Assembly (NCBI GenBank): GCA_937980205.1 | Contig: CALJKW010000026.1 | Span: forward strand, 70,436 to 134,435 | Direction: 5' to 3' | DNA: 64,000 nt | From: an uncultured Myxococcales bacterium | GTDB lineage: Bacteria; Myxococcota; Myxococcia; Myxococcales; Myxococcaceae | Shown: positions 33,818 to 43,499 of the stretch, piece after piece | Layout: each line of letters starts with the position of its first letter | Position numbering within the stretch: position 1 is the first letter of the stretch | Position numbers and translations under genes: made by a program | The notes under the pieces: model-generated | What the model was told of the DNA's origin: nothing | Seen by the model: only the letters and a program-made list of their open reading frames with translations | Databases searched by the model: none

Positions 33818-36800
33818 ATGCTCCCCCGCAGCACCGCAGTTCTCCTCGCGCTGGCCTCGGCGTGCGCGACGGTCCCACATCCGAGCCTGGCCCCGCAGGC
33901 GAAGCCCGGGCTCGACGCCACCGAGGGCTACTACGCCGCGCACGACCCTCGCGCGCTGCGCGAGTTCGCCGGCGACGCGATGAAGGCGAGCCCGCACTCC
34001 GCGCACGCGCACGAGCTCGCTGCGCACCTCGCCACCCTCGACGGGAAAGAGGACCTCGCCTTCGAAGAGCTGATGGCCGCCGTCGCGGACACCAACGACG
34101 ACGCGGCGCTGCTGCACGTGCACCTGCTCGGTGGGCAGGCGTGGACGCAGGCGCACCGCGGCCCCGCGCTGCAGCTCATGCTCGCGCTGGCGCAAGCGCA
34201 CCCCGACGCCGACGTGCGCGCCGCCGCGACCTACTACGCCGCGCACCAGCTCAGCCTGCTCGGAGAGCTGGAGAAGCGCGATGCGCTGATCAGCTCCATC
34301 CCCGACCGGGTCCCGCTCGCGCTGGTCGGCACCTGGGACAACGAGCAGGGCAAGGGCTTCGAAGAAGAGCTCGCGCCCGAGACCCGCTCGGGCCTCGACC
34401 AGAAGTACAGCGGCCGCGCGCGCCCGCTGGTGTGGCGCCGCGACATTCCGCTGAACCCGCGCGGGCTCTACGACCTCGGCGGGCTGTTGCAGCCGAACCG
34501 CTGGGTGGTCGCGTACGCGCAGGGCACGTTCGAGGCCGCGAGCCCCGGCACCTACGCGCTGCGCATCACCACGACCGACCCGCTCAAGGTGTGGGTCGAC
34601 GGGAAGCTCGTGTTCTCCGCCGTGCAGCTCGACGACAGCGTGTTCGAGAACGTGGTCGTCCCCGTCGACGTCGCGGCGGGACGGCACACGGTGCTCGTGA
34701 AGAGCGCGCAGCGGGAGGGCAGCTGGCAGCTCTCTCTGCGCGCCACGCGCGCGCGAGACGGCGAGTTCCCCACGCGCTTCGACGGCATGAAGGGCCTGCT
34801 CGAGTGGCGCGTGCGCAACATCGAGGGCGCCGAGCGGCGCGCCGCGCACCTCGTCCAGTGGTCGCGCACCGCGGCCGGCGGCCTGTGGGCGGTCTCTGCG
34901 GCCGACGCGTGGGCGCGCAGCAACCCGCAGGGCCTGCTCACGCGCATCGCGCTCGTCGACGCGCTCTGGTTCAACCAGGAGCGCGGGCGTACCGCCGACA
35001 TCCTCCTCGCGCTCGACGCCGAGGCCGGAGAGCAGGTGCCGTTCCTGCGCCTGCGCGCGATTCGCTTCCAGCTCCAGCAGGGCCTCAAGCTGAAGGCCCG
35101 CCAGCGGCTGCTCGACTTCATCAAGCGCGACCCGGGTGTCCGCGAGGCGCAGTACCTGCTCGCCGACATCTACCAGCAGGAAGGCTGGCTCGAAGACGAG
35201 CTGCAGCTCGAGCGGAAGAACCTGCAGCAGTTCTCTCCGACGGCGAGCGAGCGCTTCGAGCACATCCGCACGGTGATGCGCGACGGGCGCGTCCAGCAGG
35301 GCAAGCTCATGCTCGAGGAGCTGCTCAACGAGCTGCCCGGCCACCTCGAGACGATTCGCCGCCTCGCCGATCTCGCGCTCGAGGCCGGAGACCTCGACGA
35401 GGCCGAGCGCCGCACGCTGTGGCGCCTGCGCGTGTGGCCGACCGACTTGAACGGCTGGGTCGGGCTCGCCGAGATCTACCGCCGCAAGGGCGCGCGCCCG
35501 ATGGCCGACGAGGCGCTCAAGCACGCGCTCTACCTCTCGCCCGACTGGGCCACCGTCTACGCCGCGCGCGCGCAGCTCGCCTACGAGAGCGCAGACCGCG
35601 ACGCCGCCGTCGCGCTCTGGCGCGAGGCGCTGGCGCTCAACCCCGAGGACGAGCGGCTCGCGAACCGCCTCGACTTCATCGCGCCGGCCAGCCGCGCGCC
35701 GTGGGCCGACGACGTCCCGGGAGAAGACGCCATCGCCCAGGCCATCGCGCTGCGCGGGAAGGTGAGGCCGCTCGCCGGCGCCGACGTCGCGTACCTGCTC
35801 GACCACGAGGTGACGCAGCTCGCCTCCGACGGCAGCACGCAGAACGTGGTGACGCTGGTGATGCACGCGTTCAACGCCGCCGGCCGCGATCGCCTGACGC
35901 GGCAGACCGTCTCGACCGCCGGGCGGCTGCGCATGCTGCATGCGTACGCCATCGACCCCGCGGGCAATCGCACCGAGGCGTCGAGCGAGCGCAGCGGGCA
36001 GGTGTTCTTCCGCAACCTGCAGATCGGCTCGACCGTGGTGCTGCAGTACCGCAACGACGAGCCCGCGAAGGGCTACCTCTCGCGGCACCTCACCAAGAGC
36101 TGGCTCTTCCAGGGGCTGTCGGATCAGCGCGTGCGCGCCGAGTTCGTGCTGTGGACGCCGCTGACCACGAAGCTGCACGAGACGACGGTCGGCCCGGTGA
36201 AGCGCAGCGAGTCGCGCCGCGGAGAGCAGCTGCGCATCGACTGGCACCTGCTCGAGGCCTCTCCGCTCGTGTTCGAGCCGGCGATGCCGACGGTGCAGGA
36301 GCTCGCCGCGAACATCCGCGTCTCCACCGTGCCCGACTGGGACACCTGGCTCTCGTGGGAGAAGGCGCTGCTCGTCGGCGCCTTCCGCTCTTCGCCCGAG
36401 GTCGACGCCGTCGCCGACCGGCTCGCGAAGGGCTCGCCCGACGCGCTCGAGAAGGCGCGCCGCATTCACGAGTTCGTGATGGAGGAGATTCGCTACCAGC
36501 AGGACTACGAGAGCTTCATCGCCGGCGTGAAGCCGCACCCCGCTCCGATGGTGCTCGAGCGCAAGTACGGCGACTGCAAGGACAAGGCGGTGCTGTTCAT
36601 CACGCTCGCGAAGAAGCTCGGGCTCGACGCTCACTTCGCGCTCGTGCGCACGCGCGATGCGGGGCCCATCGACTCGGACGTGCCGATGCAGCAGTTCAAC
36701 CACGCCATCGTCTACGTGCCGAAGCAGGAGGGCTTCGCCGAGGGGCGCTTCTTCGACCCCACCGCCGACGCGCTGGACGTCGACTCGGTCCGCAGCGACG

Positions 36801-37543
36801 ACGTGGGCACCAAGAGCCTGGTGTTCGACCCGACGACCGGCCAGCACGCGTGGCGCGAGGTTCCGTACCAGACGTACGAGGCGAACGCCGAGCGGTGGAA
36901 GCTGGACCTGAAGCTCGAGAAGGACGGCGCGGGCACCGGCTCGGTCGCCATCGCGGCGACGGGGCGCACCGGTTCGCTCTTGCGCCGCACCTCGCGCAAC
37001 CTCGAGCAGACGGCGCAGCTGATGCAGCGGCAGGTGCAGCGCCTGCTCCCCGGCGCGTCGGCGAGCGAGCTGGGGCTCGACTCGGTGAAGGACCTTCGGG
37101 TTCCAGCGCAGCTGTCGACGAAGCTGTCGACGAAGACGCTGGCGCGCGTCGAGGGCGGGGACCTGCGGCTCAAGGTGCCGAGCGACTTCGCGGTGCGCAG
37201 CACCTTCTCGATGGCGTCGCGGCGGCACCCGCTCGTGCTCGGCGTGCCGAACGAGAGCGTGACGGTGGTGACGCTGGAGCTGCCCGACGGCTTCGCTCTC
37301 TCTCGCGTGCCCCCCGATGCCGAGGTGAAGGCGCCGTGCATGACGTTCTCGCGGAAGCTGCAGGTGCAGGGGAACAAGGTCGTCGCCGAGCTGCGCGGCC
37401 GCTTCCTCTGCGAGCGCATCGGCGCGAACGAGTACATCGCGTACCGGAACCAGGCCGAGGACGTCTCGCGGCTCCTCGATGAGGAGCTCGTGCTCTCGCC
37501 GCTGAAGCCCGCGAAGCCGCCGCCGAAGCAGGCGCGACGCTGA
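33818..37543 (+). CDS. Large lipoprotein with TPR repeats and DUF3857/transglutaminase-like domain
   Basis: A 1,241-residue protein. The ATG at 33818 gives a signal with lipobox LASAC, so I prefer it over the upstream GTG 33797. Residues 30-660 contain helical tetratricopeptide-like pairs and, near 220-310, a beta-rich PA14-like segment (TYALRITTTDPLKVWVDG). From about 690 a DUF3857 domain leads into a transglutaminase-like cysteine protease fold: Cys920 in KYGDCKDK, His962 in FNHAIVYV and Asp980 in FFDPTAD fit the catalytic triad. The C-terminal domain resembles DUF3858. Exported transglutaminase-like proteins may cross-link or process envelope proteins. Confidence 0.88.
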   Translation: MLPRSTAVLLALASACATVPHPSLAPQAKPGLDATEGYYAAHDPRALREFAGDAMKASPHSAHAHELAAHLATLDGKEDLAFEELMAAVADTNDDAALLHVHLLGGQAWTQAHRGPALQLMLALAQAHPDADVRAAATYYAAHQLSLLGELEKRDALISSIPDRVPLALVGTWDNEQGKGFEEELAPETRSGLDQKYSGRARPLVWRRDIPLNPRGLYDLGGLLQPNRWVVAYAQGTFEAASPGTYALRITTTDPLKVWVDGKLVFSAVQLDDSVFENVVVPVDVAAGRHTVLVKSAQREGSWQLSLRATRARDGEFPTRFDGMKGLLEWRVRNIEGAERRAAHLVQWSRTAAGGLWAVSAADAWARSNPQGLLTRIALVDALWFNQERGRTADILLALDAEAGEQVPFLRLRAIRFQLQQGLKLKARQRLLDFIKRDPGVREAQYLLADIYQQEGWLEDELQLERKNLQQFSPTASERFEHIRTVMRDGRVQQGKLMLEELLNELPGHLETIRRLADLALEAGDLDEAERRTLWRLRVWPTDLNGWVGLAEIYRRKGARPMADEALKHALYLSPDWATVYAARAQLAYESADRDAAVALWREALALNPEDERLANRLDFIAPASRAPWADDVPGEDAIAQAIALRGKVRPLAGADVAYLLDHEVTQLASDGSTQNVVTLVMHAFNAAGRDRLTRQTVSTAGRLRMLHAYAIDPAGNRTEASSERSGQVFFRNLQIGSTVVLQYRNDEPAKGYLSRHLTKSWLFQGLSDQRVRAEFVLWTPLTTKLHETTVGPVKRSESRRGEQLRIDWHLLEASPLVFEPAMPTVQELAANIRVSTVPDWDTWLSWEKALLVGAFRSSPEVDAVADRLAKGSPDALEKARRIHEFVMEEIRYQQDYESFIAGVKPHPAPMVLERKYGDCKDKAVLFITLAKKLGLDAHFALVRTRDAGPIDSDVPMQQFNHAIVYVPKQEGFAEGRFFDPTADALDVDSVRSDDVGTKSLVFDPTTGQHAWREVPYQTYEANAERWKLDLKLEKDGAGTGSVAIAATGRTGSLLRRTSRNLEQTAQLMQRQVQRLLPGASASELGLDSVKDLRVPAQLSTKLSTKTLARVEGGDLRLKVPSDFAVRSTFSMASRRHPLVLGVPNESVTVVTLELPDGFALSRVPPDAEVKAPCMTFSRKLQVQGNKVVAELRGRFLCERIGANEYIAYRNQAEDVSRLLDEELVLSPLKPAKPPPKQARR

Positions 37544-37560
37544 TAAGGAGAGGGCGCGTG

Positions 37561-38520
37561 ATGCGTCGCGTCCTCCTCCCGGTGCTCTTCGGTGTTGCGA
37601 GCGCGTGCTCGTGTCCGGGTCCGTCGCCGGAGGACTCGGGCACGCCCGACGCCGGCCGCGAAGACGCAGGTCCACCCGATGCGGGGCTGGCGGATGCCGG
37701 CCCGCAGGATGCGGGCCCCGTCGACTCGGGGACTCCCGACGCCGGCCCGCGCGATGCGGGCACGCTGCCCGACGCTGGCACGCTCCGCTGCCTCTCCGTC
37801 GCCTGCGTCGGCGACACCACCTGCTCCATCGAAGACGGCGAGTGCCGCTGCAACGGAGCCATCTGCACCGCGGGTGAGACGTGCGAGTGCCCGCAGGCGA
37901 TGCCCGGCTGCGCGCCGAGCGAGCGCATCTGCGTGACGTCGACGCGCTGCGACGGCCGCACGTGCATGAACGGCACGTCGTGCGACCTCGCCGACGGCCT
38001 GTGCAAGTGCCCCGGCCCGGCGGGCCCGGTGTGTGGCGAGATGCAGTTCTGCGGCGCGGCGTTCCCTCCGCAGTGCTCGGGCGGCACCTGCACGCAGCAG
38101 TGCGAGGGCGGCCAGTCGTGCGACCCCGACGACGACACCTGCAAGTGCGGCGGTCGCGGCGGCCTGCCGTGCGCGGCCGGAGAGCTGTGCATCTCGTCGC
38201 CCGGCCAGTACGCGTGCCGGCTCGCGTGCGCCGCGCTCGGCGGAGTTTGCCCGACCGACCAGTCCTGCTTCATCGACACGCGCGCGCTGCGCGGCGCGGC
38301 GTACTGCGCGTTCCCCAGCGGCCTGCTCGCGGAAGGGGAAGAGTGCATTCGGCCGACGCAGTGCTTCGACGGCCAGCCGCTGCACTGTGTGGGGCTCACG
38401 AACACCGTGCCGGTCGGCCGCTGCCGCGAGGCGTGCGACCCGAACACGCTGCAGTGCCCCGCGGGGCGGCGCTGCGTCGTCACCGCCGCGGTGCGCGACG
38501 CCGGCTTCTGCGTGCCCTGA
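37561..38520 (+). CDS. Cys-rich lipoprotein with Asp-Ala-Gly linker
   Basis: A 319-residue lipoprotein (lipobox ASAC). A low-complexity DAG-rich linker of about 55 residues leads into a region with some 40 cysteines in short CxxxxCxC spacings (CNGAICTAGETCECP, CGGRGGLPCAAGELC), consistent with tandem disulphide knots of EGF or granulin type. AAGGAG at 37545-37550 could serve either GTG 37558 or ATG 37561; I use the ATG. Likely displayed on the cell surface. Confidence 0.8.
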   Translation: MRRVLLPVLFGVASACSCPGPSPEDSGTPDAGREDAGPPDAGLADAGPQDAGPVDSGTPDAGPRDAGTLPDAGTLRCLSVACVGDTTCSIEDGECRCNGAICTAGETCECPQAMPGCAPSERICVTSTRCDGRTCMNGTSCDLADGLCKCPGPAGPVCGEMQFCGAAFPPQCSGGTCTQQCEGGQSCDPDDDTCKCGGRGGLPCAAGELCISSPGQYACRLACAALGGVCPTDQSCFIDTRALRGAAYCAFPSGLLAEGEECIRPTQCFDGQPLHCVGLTNTVPVGRCREACDPNTLQCPAGRRCVVTAAVRDAGFCVP

Positions 38521-38565
38521 GCCGAAAGGCCCTCCGTTCACGCTGAGCGGAGCGCGCAGCGCGGA

Positions 38566-38602
38566 GTCGAAGCGGGCCGGTGGACACCCAGACAGTGGCT
38601 TC
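38566..38602 (+). repeat. Dispersed intergenic repeat, copy A
   Basis: A core of 28 bases, GTCGAAGCGGGCCG followed by RTGGACACCCRGAC, recurs at 48802-48838 in the same orientation with two mismatches. It lies between convergent gene ends at 38520 and 38632 and is preceded by CGCTGAGCGGAG, which also occurs in broken form beside copy B. Confidence 0.6.
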
Positions 38603-38631
38603 TCGACTTCGGCGCGCTTCGACTCTTCTGC

Positions 38632-41499
38632 TCAGTGGCAGACGGTCGCGTACGTCGCCGTCAGTTGCTGTCCCGGCGCAGGTGCGTAGAGCTGCTCGAA
38701 GCTCACGGCGTTCTTCGAAGCCAGGAACGCCCAGACCGGCGCGCCGGTCGGGCTCACGGGCGAGACGTCGTTGCCGTCGAGCTTGAGCGTGATGGTCATT
38801 CCGGACGCGACGTCGGGCTCGCCGGTGAGCGTGAACATCGGCGCCGGATACACGCGCTGCCCAGCCAGCCAGTCGGCGTCGCAGATCTGCGTGTGCCCGC
38901 CATTGAACGCGAGCGTGAGCTGACGCAGCTTCGAGACGTTCGGCCACGGGTCGTCGGTGTTGCAGCCCGCGCGCGCCGGCCACGAAGGACCGATGACGCT
39001 GAACAAGACGTTCTCGCGGCGCCCGCCCTTCAGGTCGATGAAGAGCTGCTCGTAGACCGCGGCCCCGGCCGGTGAGCCATCGGGCCCGTCGGTGATGCCG
39101 ATGATGACGAGCGCGGCGTCGTCGCGCAGGAAGCCGTTCGCTCGGTTCGTCACCGCGCGCCACGCCGGCTCCGCGATGCCGCGCGTGCCGCTGCCGTTCG
39201 TCCCGACGACCAGCCGCTGCCGCAGGACTGCTTCGATGTTCGGCGTCTGAGCCGTCAGCGTGCCCGGCGAGCCGAGCAGCGCACCGACGGCAGCTCCGGT
39301 CAGCTCTCCGGTGGTCACCGCGACGTGCACGTCGAAGTTGAACCCCAGCTGCCGCACGAAGGTGCCCAGCGCGTTCCCCATGGCGCCCATCAGCTGCGCC
39401 TGCTCGTCGAACATCGAGGGTGAGTTGTCGACGACGAACAGCACGTCGAGCTTCGGCTGCGTCGGCACGTTCCACACGTCGGTGTGAATGCCCGTCGTGC
39501 TTCCGGCGCCGGTCAACCGCACCACCAGATCGACGATGACGCCGGACTCGTCGACCTTCAGCAGCAGCGCCGAGACGTCGCTGCCCACGTTCTGCGGCTC
39601 GTACTCGAGCGTGTACGTCGCGTGCGTTCCGGGCACGAGAGACATCGTCGTCGGGCCCGCTGCGATGGAGAACTCGCTCGTCTGCAGGAGCGACGCGCCC
39701 TGCAGGTGCACGGCGTTCGCGCACCCGTTGTACAGCACGACTGTTTTCGTGGACGACGCGCAGCCGGTCTTCACCGTGCCGAAGTCGAGCGCGCTCGTCA
39801 CGCGCAGGCACGGAGGGCCAACCTGCGCCGACAGCTGCACCTGCGTGCGCGGCGCCGCGGGTGAGCTCGCGTAGATGCTGAGTGAGCCCATGTGCGTCTG
39901 GACCGCCGTCGGCGCGAGCCCCAGCGGCTGCGCCTTCACCAGCACGAGCATCGACTGGCCAGCGACCAGGTCGACGCCGGTCAGCGGGCCGCCAGGCAGG
40001 CTGAAGATGGACGGAGTGTTCGGGTCGAGGTCGAGCGAGGTGATCAGGCAGTCGTTCTGGCCGATGTTCGTGATCTGAAACGGCAGCGTGAGCGACTTGC
40101 CCGAAGCGAGCAGGCCGAACGACAGCGCCGGCGGCGTCACCACGTAGTCGCACGGCGGCAGCGAGACCCCCACCGCCTTCACGTTCACGGTGACCGCAGG
40201 CTCGTCGGGGTCGTTCGAGTGGAAGATGACGTCCCACTCGAGATTCCCCGCGCGCGACGGCATCACGCGAATCGGCACGTCGAGGAAGGCCGTCGAGATC
40301 GCGACGATGCCGACCGCGGGGTCGTACGCAGCGAGCGAGCTGCTGCACTGGCCGGCAGACCAGGTTCCCACGCAGATGTCCGCAGCGACCGACGCCATGT
40401 TCTTGGGGATGACGTCCCACCGCTGAAGGTGCAGGTTGCCAGAGGCATCGGGCGGCTGCGGGCGCGTGCCCAGGTTGCGGAGGGTGACCTTCCGGGTGAC
40501 GCCGCTGCCCGCGAAGATGGGAACGCGGCCGAAGTCGAGGCTCGTCGGCCGGACGTCGATGTCGGGGCCACCGCCCGTGCCACGCAGCGGGCACGACAGC
40601 ACCGGCTGCGTGGAGATCGGCGTCGTCATCACGAGCGCTCCGTTGCGCAGGCCGAGGTTCGCTGGCGTGAAGCTCAAGGGAATCTCGACGGTGCCCTCGG
40701 CCGGTGCGGTCACGGTCGTGGCGCCGCCGACGATGCGGTACTCGGTCGAGGGGCTCGCCCCGATTCGCGTCTGCAGGTTGCTCAGCACCACGGGGGCGAT
40801 GCCGTGGTTCCGCACGCGCAGCGACGCCGTCTTCGTGAGGCCCGGCGCGATGAAGCCGAAGTCGAGCACCGCCGGCTCGCAGGTGACGAGCGCCTGCACT
40901 CCGCTTCCCGACAGCGGCACCGTGACGAGTGGGCACCCCTCGCCGCCGCGGAGCCTGAGCGAGCCCGCGTACGCCTTCTGGCTCGTCGGCTTGAACGCGA
41001 CACCCGTCGCGTCGACCGGCACGGAGAACCCGTCGCCCTCCACGCCGTCGATGGTGACGCCCTCGAGGCGGCGGACGACGGTGTCGTCGAGCATCACCTT
41101 CCCGAAGTCGATCGCCGTGACGGTGACGCACTCGGGCGCAGTCGCGATGCCGGTCACGTTCAGCGTTGCGGCCTCGCTCCCCCAGCGGAACACCAGCGCG
41201 GCGCTCTGGTCGCCGGCCGTGGTCGGAGAGAACGTCACGTTCACCGTTCGCGTGCCCTGCGCAGGGATGAACGCCGGCACGGTGTCGAGGTGGAAGACGG
41301 TCGAGCTGTTCTCGAACCCGGAGATGTCGACGTCTCGCGAACCGGGGTTCGCGAGCGTCACGGACAACGTCTTGTGCAGACCGACGCGCAGCGCGCCGAA
41401 GTCGAGCGGGTTGGCTCCGTAGATCTGCACCGAGCCCGCGCCGGATCCGCATCCACAGACCACGATCATCACCGCGAGCAGCGGGCGCATGCGAGGCAT
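38632..41499 (-). CDS. Choice-of-anchor D/ASH-repeat lipoprotein with VWA domain
   Basis: A 955-residue lipoprotein, MPRMRPLLAVMIVVCGC. Residues 30-640 hold about six ASH/MSP-type Ig domains, each with a signature such as LDFGALRVGLHKT or LDFGFIAPGLTKT followed by the RNHGIAPVVL or TNIGQNDCLI strands. From about 690 a von Willebrand A domain begins with KLDVLFVVDNSPSMFDEQ, matching the DxSxS metal-binding loop (MIDAS) as DNSPS. The C-terminal ATYATVC strand closes the protein. A surface adhesin or scaffolding role is likely; ASH-VWA lipoproteins are common in myxobacteria. Confidence 0.88.
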   Translation of the reverse strand: MPRMRPLLAVMIVVCGCGSGAGSVQIYGANPLDFGALRVGLHKTLSVTLANPGSRDVDISGFENSSTVFHLDTVPAFIPAQGTRTVNVTFSPTTAGDQSAALVFRWGSEAATLNVTGIATAPECVTVTAIDFGKVMLDDTVVRRLEGVTIDGVEGDGFSVPVDATGVAFKPTSQKAYAGSLRLRGGEGCPLVTVPLSGSGVQALVTCEPAVLDFGFIAPGLTKTASLRVRNHGIAPVVLSNLQTRIGASPSTEYRIVGGATTVTAPAEGTVEIPLSFTPANLGLRNGALVMTTPISTQPVLSCPLRGTGGGPDIDVRPTSLDFGRVPIFAGSGVTRKVTLRNLGTRPQPPDASGNLHLQRWDVIPKNMASVAADICVGTWSAGQCSSSLAAYDPAVGIVAISTAFLDVPIRVMPSRAGNLEWDVIFHSNDPDEPAVTVNVKAVGVSLPPCDYVVTPPALSFGLLASGKSLTLPFQITNIGQNDCLITSLDLDPNTPSIFSLPGGPLTGVDLVAGQSMLVLVKAQPLGLAPTAVQTHMGSLSIYASSPAAPRTQVQLSAQVGPPCLRVTSALDFGTVKTGCASSTKTVVLYNGCANAVHLQGASLLQTSEFSIAAGPTTMSLVPGTHATYTLEYEPQNVGSDVSALLLKVDESGVIVDLVVRLTGAGSTTGIHTDVWNVPTQPKLDVLFVVDNSPSMFDEQAQLMGAMGNALGTFVRQLGFNFDVHVAVTTGELTGAAVGALLGSPGTLTAQTPNIEAVLRQRLVVGTNGSGTRGIAEPAWRAVTNRANGFLRDDAALVIIGITDGPDGSPAGAAVYEQLFIDLKGGRRENVLFSVIGPSWPARAGCNTDDPWPNVSKLRQLTLAFNGGHTQICDADWLAGQRVYPAPMFTLTGEPDVASGMTITLKLDGNDVSPVSPTGAPVWAFLASKNAVSFEQLYAPAPGQQLTATYATVCH

Positions 41500-41545
41500 G
41501 GTGCCATGGCCGACACCGCGAAGAAAAATGCTATGAGCCGGGCCG

Positions 41546-41932
41546 ATGACGACGAAGACCGAGACCGCTCCGCCGCTCACCTTCGAACGTTTCTGGCGCT
41601 GGCTGCTCGACCACCCGAACTGCGTCATCCGGGCGGGCAGCGACGACTGCACGCTGCTGGACCACGACGACTTCCACTGGGACTTCCTCGAGGAAGAGGA
41701 AGGCAACGTCGTCGTGCAGCTCGTGAAGGGCAAGGCGCTGGTCGCCGAGCTGATCATCCAGCGCCGCGACGTGCTCTTCGTCCAGGCGAGCGTCGACGTC
41801 GAGAGCGCCGCGCAGGGCTACTGGCTCTTCGAGCTCATCGGCGGCCCGAAGGAAGAGACGTACACCGTCGCGCACGTGCTGATGTCTCACGGCATGGAGC
41901 AGCAGCAGAGCCACCAGCTGCTCAAGCACTGA
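41546..41932 (+). CDS. Hypothetical protein (YbjN-like size, unassigned)
   Basis: A 128-residue cytoplasmic protein: ERFWRWLLDHPNCVIRAG, an acidic patch (HDDFHWDFLEEEEGN) and alternating strands VVVQLVKGKALVAELIIQ and VLFVQASVDV. The pattern of a small alpha/beta domain resembles YbjN/chaperone-like folds, but I do not claim membership. A TATGAG box lies ten bases upstream of the ATG. Convergent with the next minus gene. Confidence 0.6.
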   Translation: MTTKTETAPPLTFERFWRWLLDHPNCVIRAGSDDCTLLDHDDFHWDFLEEEEGNVVVQLVKGKALVAELIIQRRDVLFVQASVDVESAAQGYWLFELIGGPKEETYTVAHVLMSHGMEQQQSHQLLKH

Positions 41933-41939
41933 AGCCGCG

Positions 41940-42682
41940 TCAGAGCCGCTGTTCGCTGCGCAGCCGCTCGAGCACGCGGTCCAGGTACTTCCGCGCCTCC
42001 TCGACCAGCGCCTTCTTCGCGCGCTCGCTGTTGGCGCTCTCTTTCACGCCGGCGATGTACTGCTCGTAGATGGCGACCACCTCGCGGCTCGGGAACGCGT
42101 CGAGCGCGTGGAGGATGAAGCCGGGGGCGTCGCCTCCGACCGCGGAGAGCCAGGTGGCGAGCGACGGCAGGTGGTCTCCGCCGATGACGCGCAGGCAGAA
42201 GTACGCGTCGTGCTTCGCGCCGTGCAGGTCCTGGAGCAGCGACGAGACGGCCTCGAGCTTCTGCGCAGCGGCTTCGTCGTGAGGCGCCAGCGCCTGCGCG
42301 AGGTCCGCGGCGGCGAGCTGGCCGGCGATCTCGACGGGGCCGAAGAGGCCGAAGGGGCCCTCGAAGCCGGTGGCGTCGAGCACGGCGTCGTCGCAGTAGC
42401 GGCCGAGCAGGGTGGCGAGCCCGAGCAGCTCGGTCGGAAAGCGCTCGAAGCGGGCGCGGTGCGCCTGGAGCACCTCCATCGCCGACCACGCCGCGTCATA
42501 GACGTCTTGAAAGCCGGGGCTGTGCAGGTACCAGTAGAACGGCCGCATGATCAGCCGCAGCTCGTCGTCGGACGTCGGCTGCTTCTCGCGCTCGAGCTCC
42601 GCGCGCACCGCACGAGCGCCGCGCGGTACTGCGTGAACGACGGCGTCTCCAGCTTCTGCAGGCTCTCTGCGAGGGTGGTCAC
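41940..42682 (-). CDS. Hypothetical helical protein with apparent frameshift near the 5' end
   Basis: The main frame (stop at 41940) gives about 222 residues from a GTG at 42608: RAELEREKQPTSDDELRLIM then helical DAAWSAMEVLQAHRARF, and ERAKKALVEEARKYLDRVLERL. Just upstream, another frame starting at GTG 42682 reads MTTLAESLQKLETPSFTQYR then AALVR, a convincing N-terminus that would join RAELERE if one base were restored near 42608-42613. No domain is recognised. Either the gene is genuinely mutated or the sequence lost a base. Confidence 0.55.
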
Positions 42683-42846
42683 GACCGGTCAGACCCTCGC
42701 CCACCGGGCGACGCGCAGCAAATCCCGGGTCCTTCGGCGCCAAACGTGCGTCAAAAGGCGTCTCATCGTGCGCATCAGGCCAGCTCCATGCGCGGCCGGT
42801 TTTCCCTTGGACCCCCAAAGCACCGCTGCTAGAGGCGCAGCCCAAA

Positions 42847-43113
42847 GTGACTGGTCCGGGCGATGAGCTATCGGGCTTTGCAAAGGCCTACAGGGCCGCA
42901 GCCCCGTGGATGAATGCGAGCGCGAAGCTCACCTCCGCACCGGCACTCGGAGTGGCGATTGGGTGGTGGATAGACAGCAAGAAGGGCAGCGCGCCGTGGG
43001 GAGTGCTGATCGGCGCGATGATCGGGATGACGTTGGGGTTCGTGGGATTCATCACTGACGTGCTGCGGATGACGAAGAAGTCCGACGCGAAGAAGGACGC
43101 AGAGAAGAAATGA
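42847..43113 (+). CDS. atpZ: AtpZ/AtpI-type F0F1 ATP synthase accessory protein
   Basis: An 88-residue membrane protein starting at GTG. Two hydrophobic segments (LTSAPALGVAIGWWID and VLIGAMIGMTLGFVGFI) enclose a short basic loop, and the C-terminus is lysine-rich. This matches the small AtpZ (ATPase_gene1) proteins that open bacterial atp operons and are thought to help assemble the c-ring or carry Mg2+/Ca2+. Its TGA overlaps the ATG of the next gene. Confidence 0.85.
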   Translation: MTGPGDELSGFAKAYRAAAPWMNASAKLTSAPALGVAIGWWIDSKKGSAPWGVLIGAMIGMTLGFVGFITDVLRMTKKSDAKKDAEKK

Positions 43114-43499
43114 CGAAGTTCGCCAACATCGCGCTGCTGTCCGCCGCGGCCTGCACCGCCGCCGTCGCGATCGTCATGGCTCTGCCGCTCGACGACTCCG
43201 CCCGCTCGACCACGCTGCTCGGCGTCGCGCTCTCCGGCGCCTCGGGCGGCATCGCCCTCGTCGTCAAGCGCCGCGCCCTCACCCGCAACGGCCTCACCGC
43301 CGTCCTCGGCGCGCTCACCTTCATGTTCTTCGTCCGCGGCGCGCTGCTCGCGCTCGGCCTCACCTTCGTCGTCCGTGGAGACGGCGTCGAGCTCGCCTTC
43401 GTCGCCGGCTTCTTCGCCGTCTACTTCATCCAGCAGACCCTCGAGCTCACCTGGGTCGTCGCCGAATCGAAGAAGAAAACCGGAGTCCCCGCCACATGA
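43110..43499 (+). CDS. atpI: AtpI-like F0F1 ATP synthase accessory protein
   Basis: A 129-residue membrane protein with four predicted hydrophobic segments (about 5-25, 38-52, 63-85, 95-115) and a basic inside loop (VVKRRALTRN). AtpI aids assembly of the c-ring. The identity rests on position (between atpZ and atpB) and topology; sequence similarity in this family is low. ATGA overlaps link it to both neighbours. Confidence 0.7.
   Translation: MTKFANIALLSAAACTAAVAIVMALPLDDSARSTTLLGVALSGASGGIALVVKRRALTRNGLTAVLGALTFMFFVRGALLALGLTFVVRGDGVELAFVAGFFAVYFIQQTLELTWVVAESKKKTGVPAT

Noticed and set aside
31982..37675. A very long minus-strand open frame opposite the DUF3857/transglutaminase and SUMF1 lipoprotein genes
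   Set aside because: It is an antisense frame kept open by high GC; it lacks family motifs and contradicts well-supported plus-strand domains.
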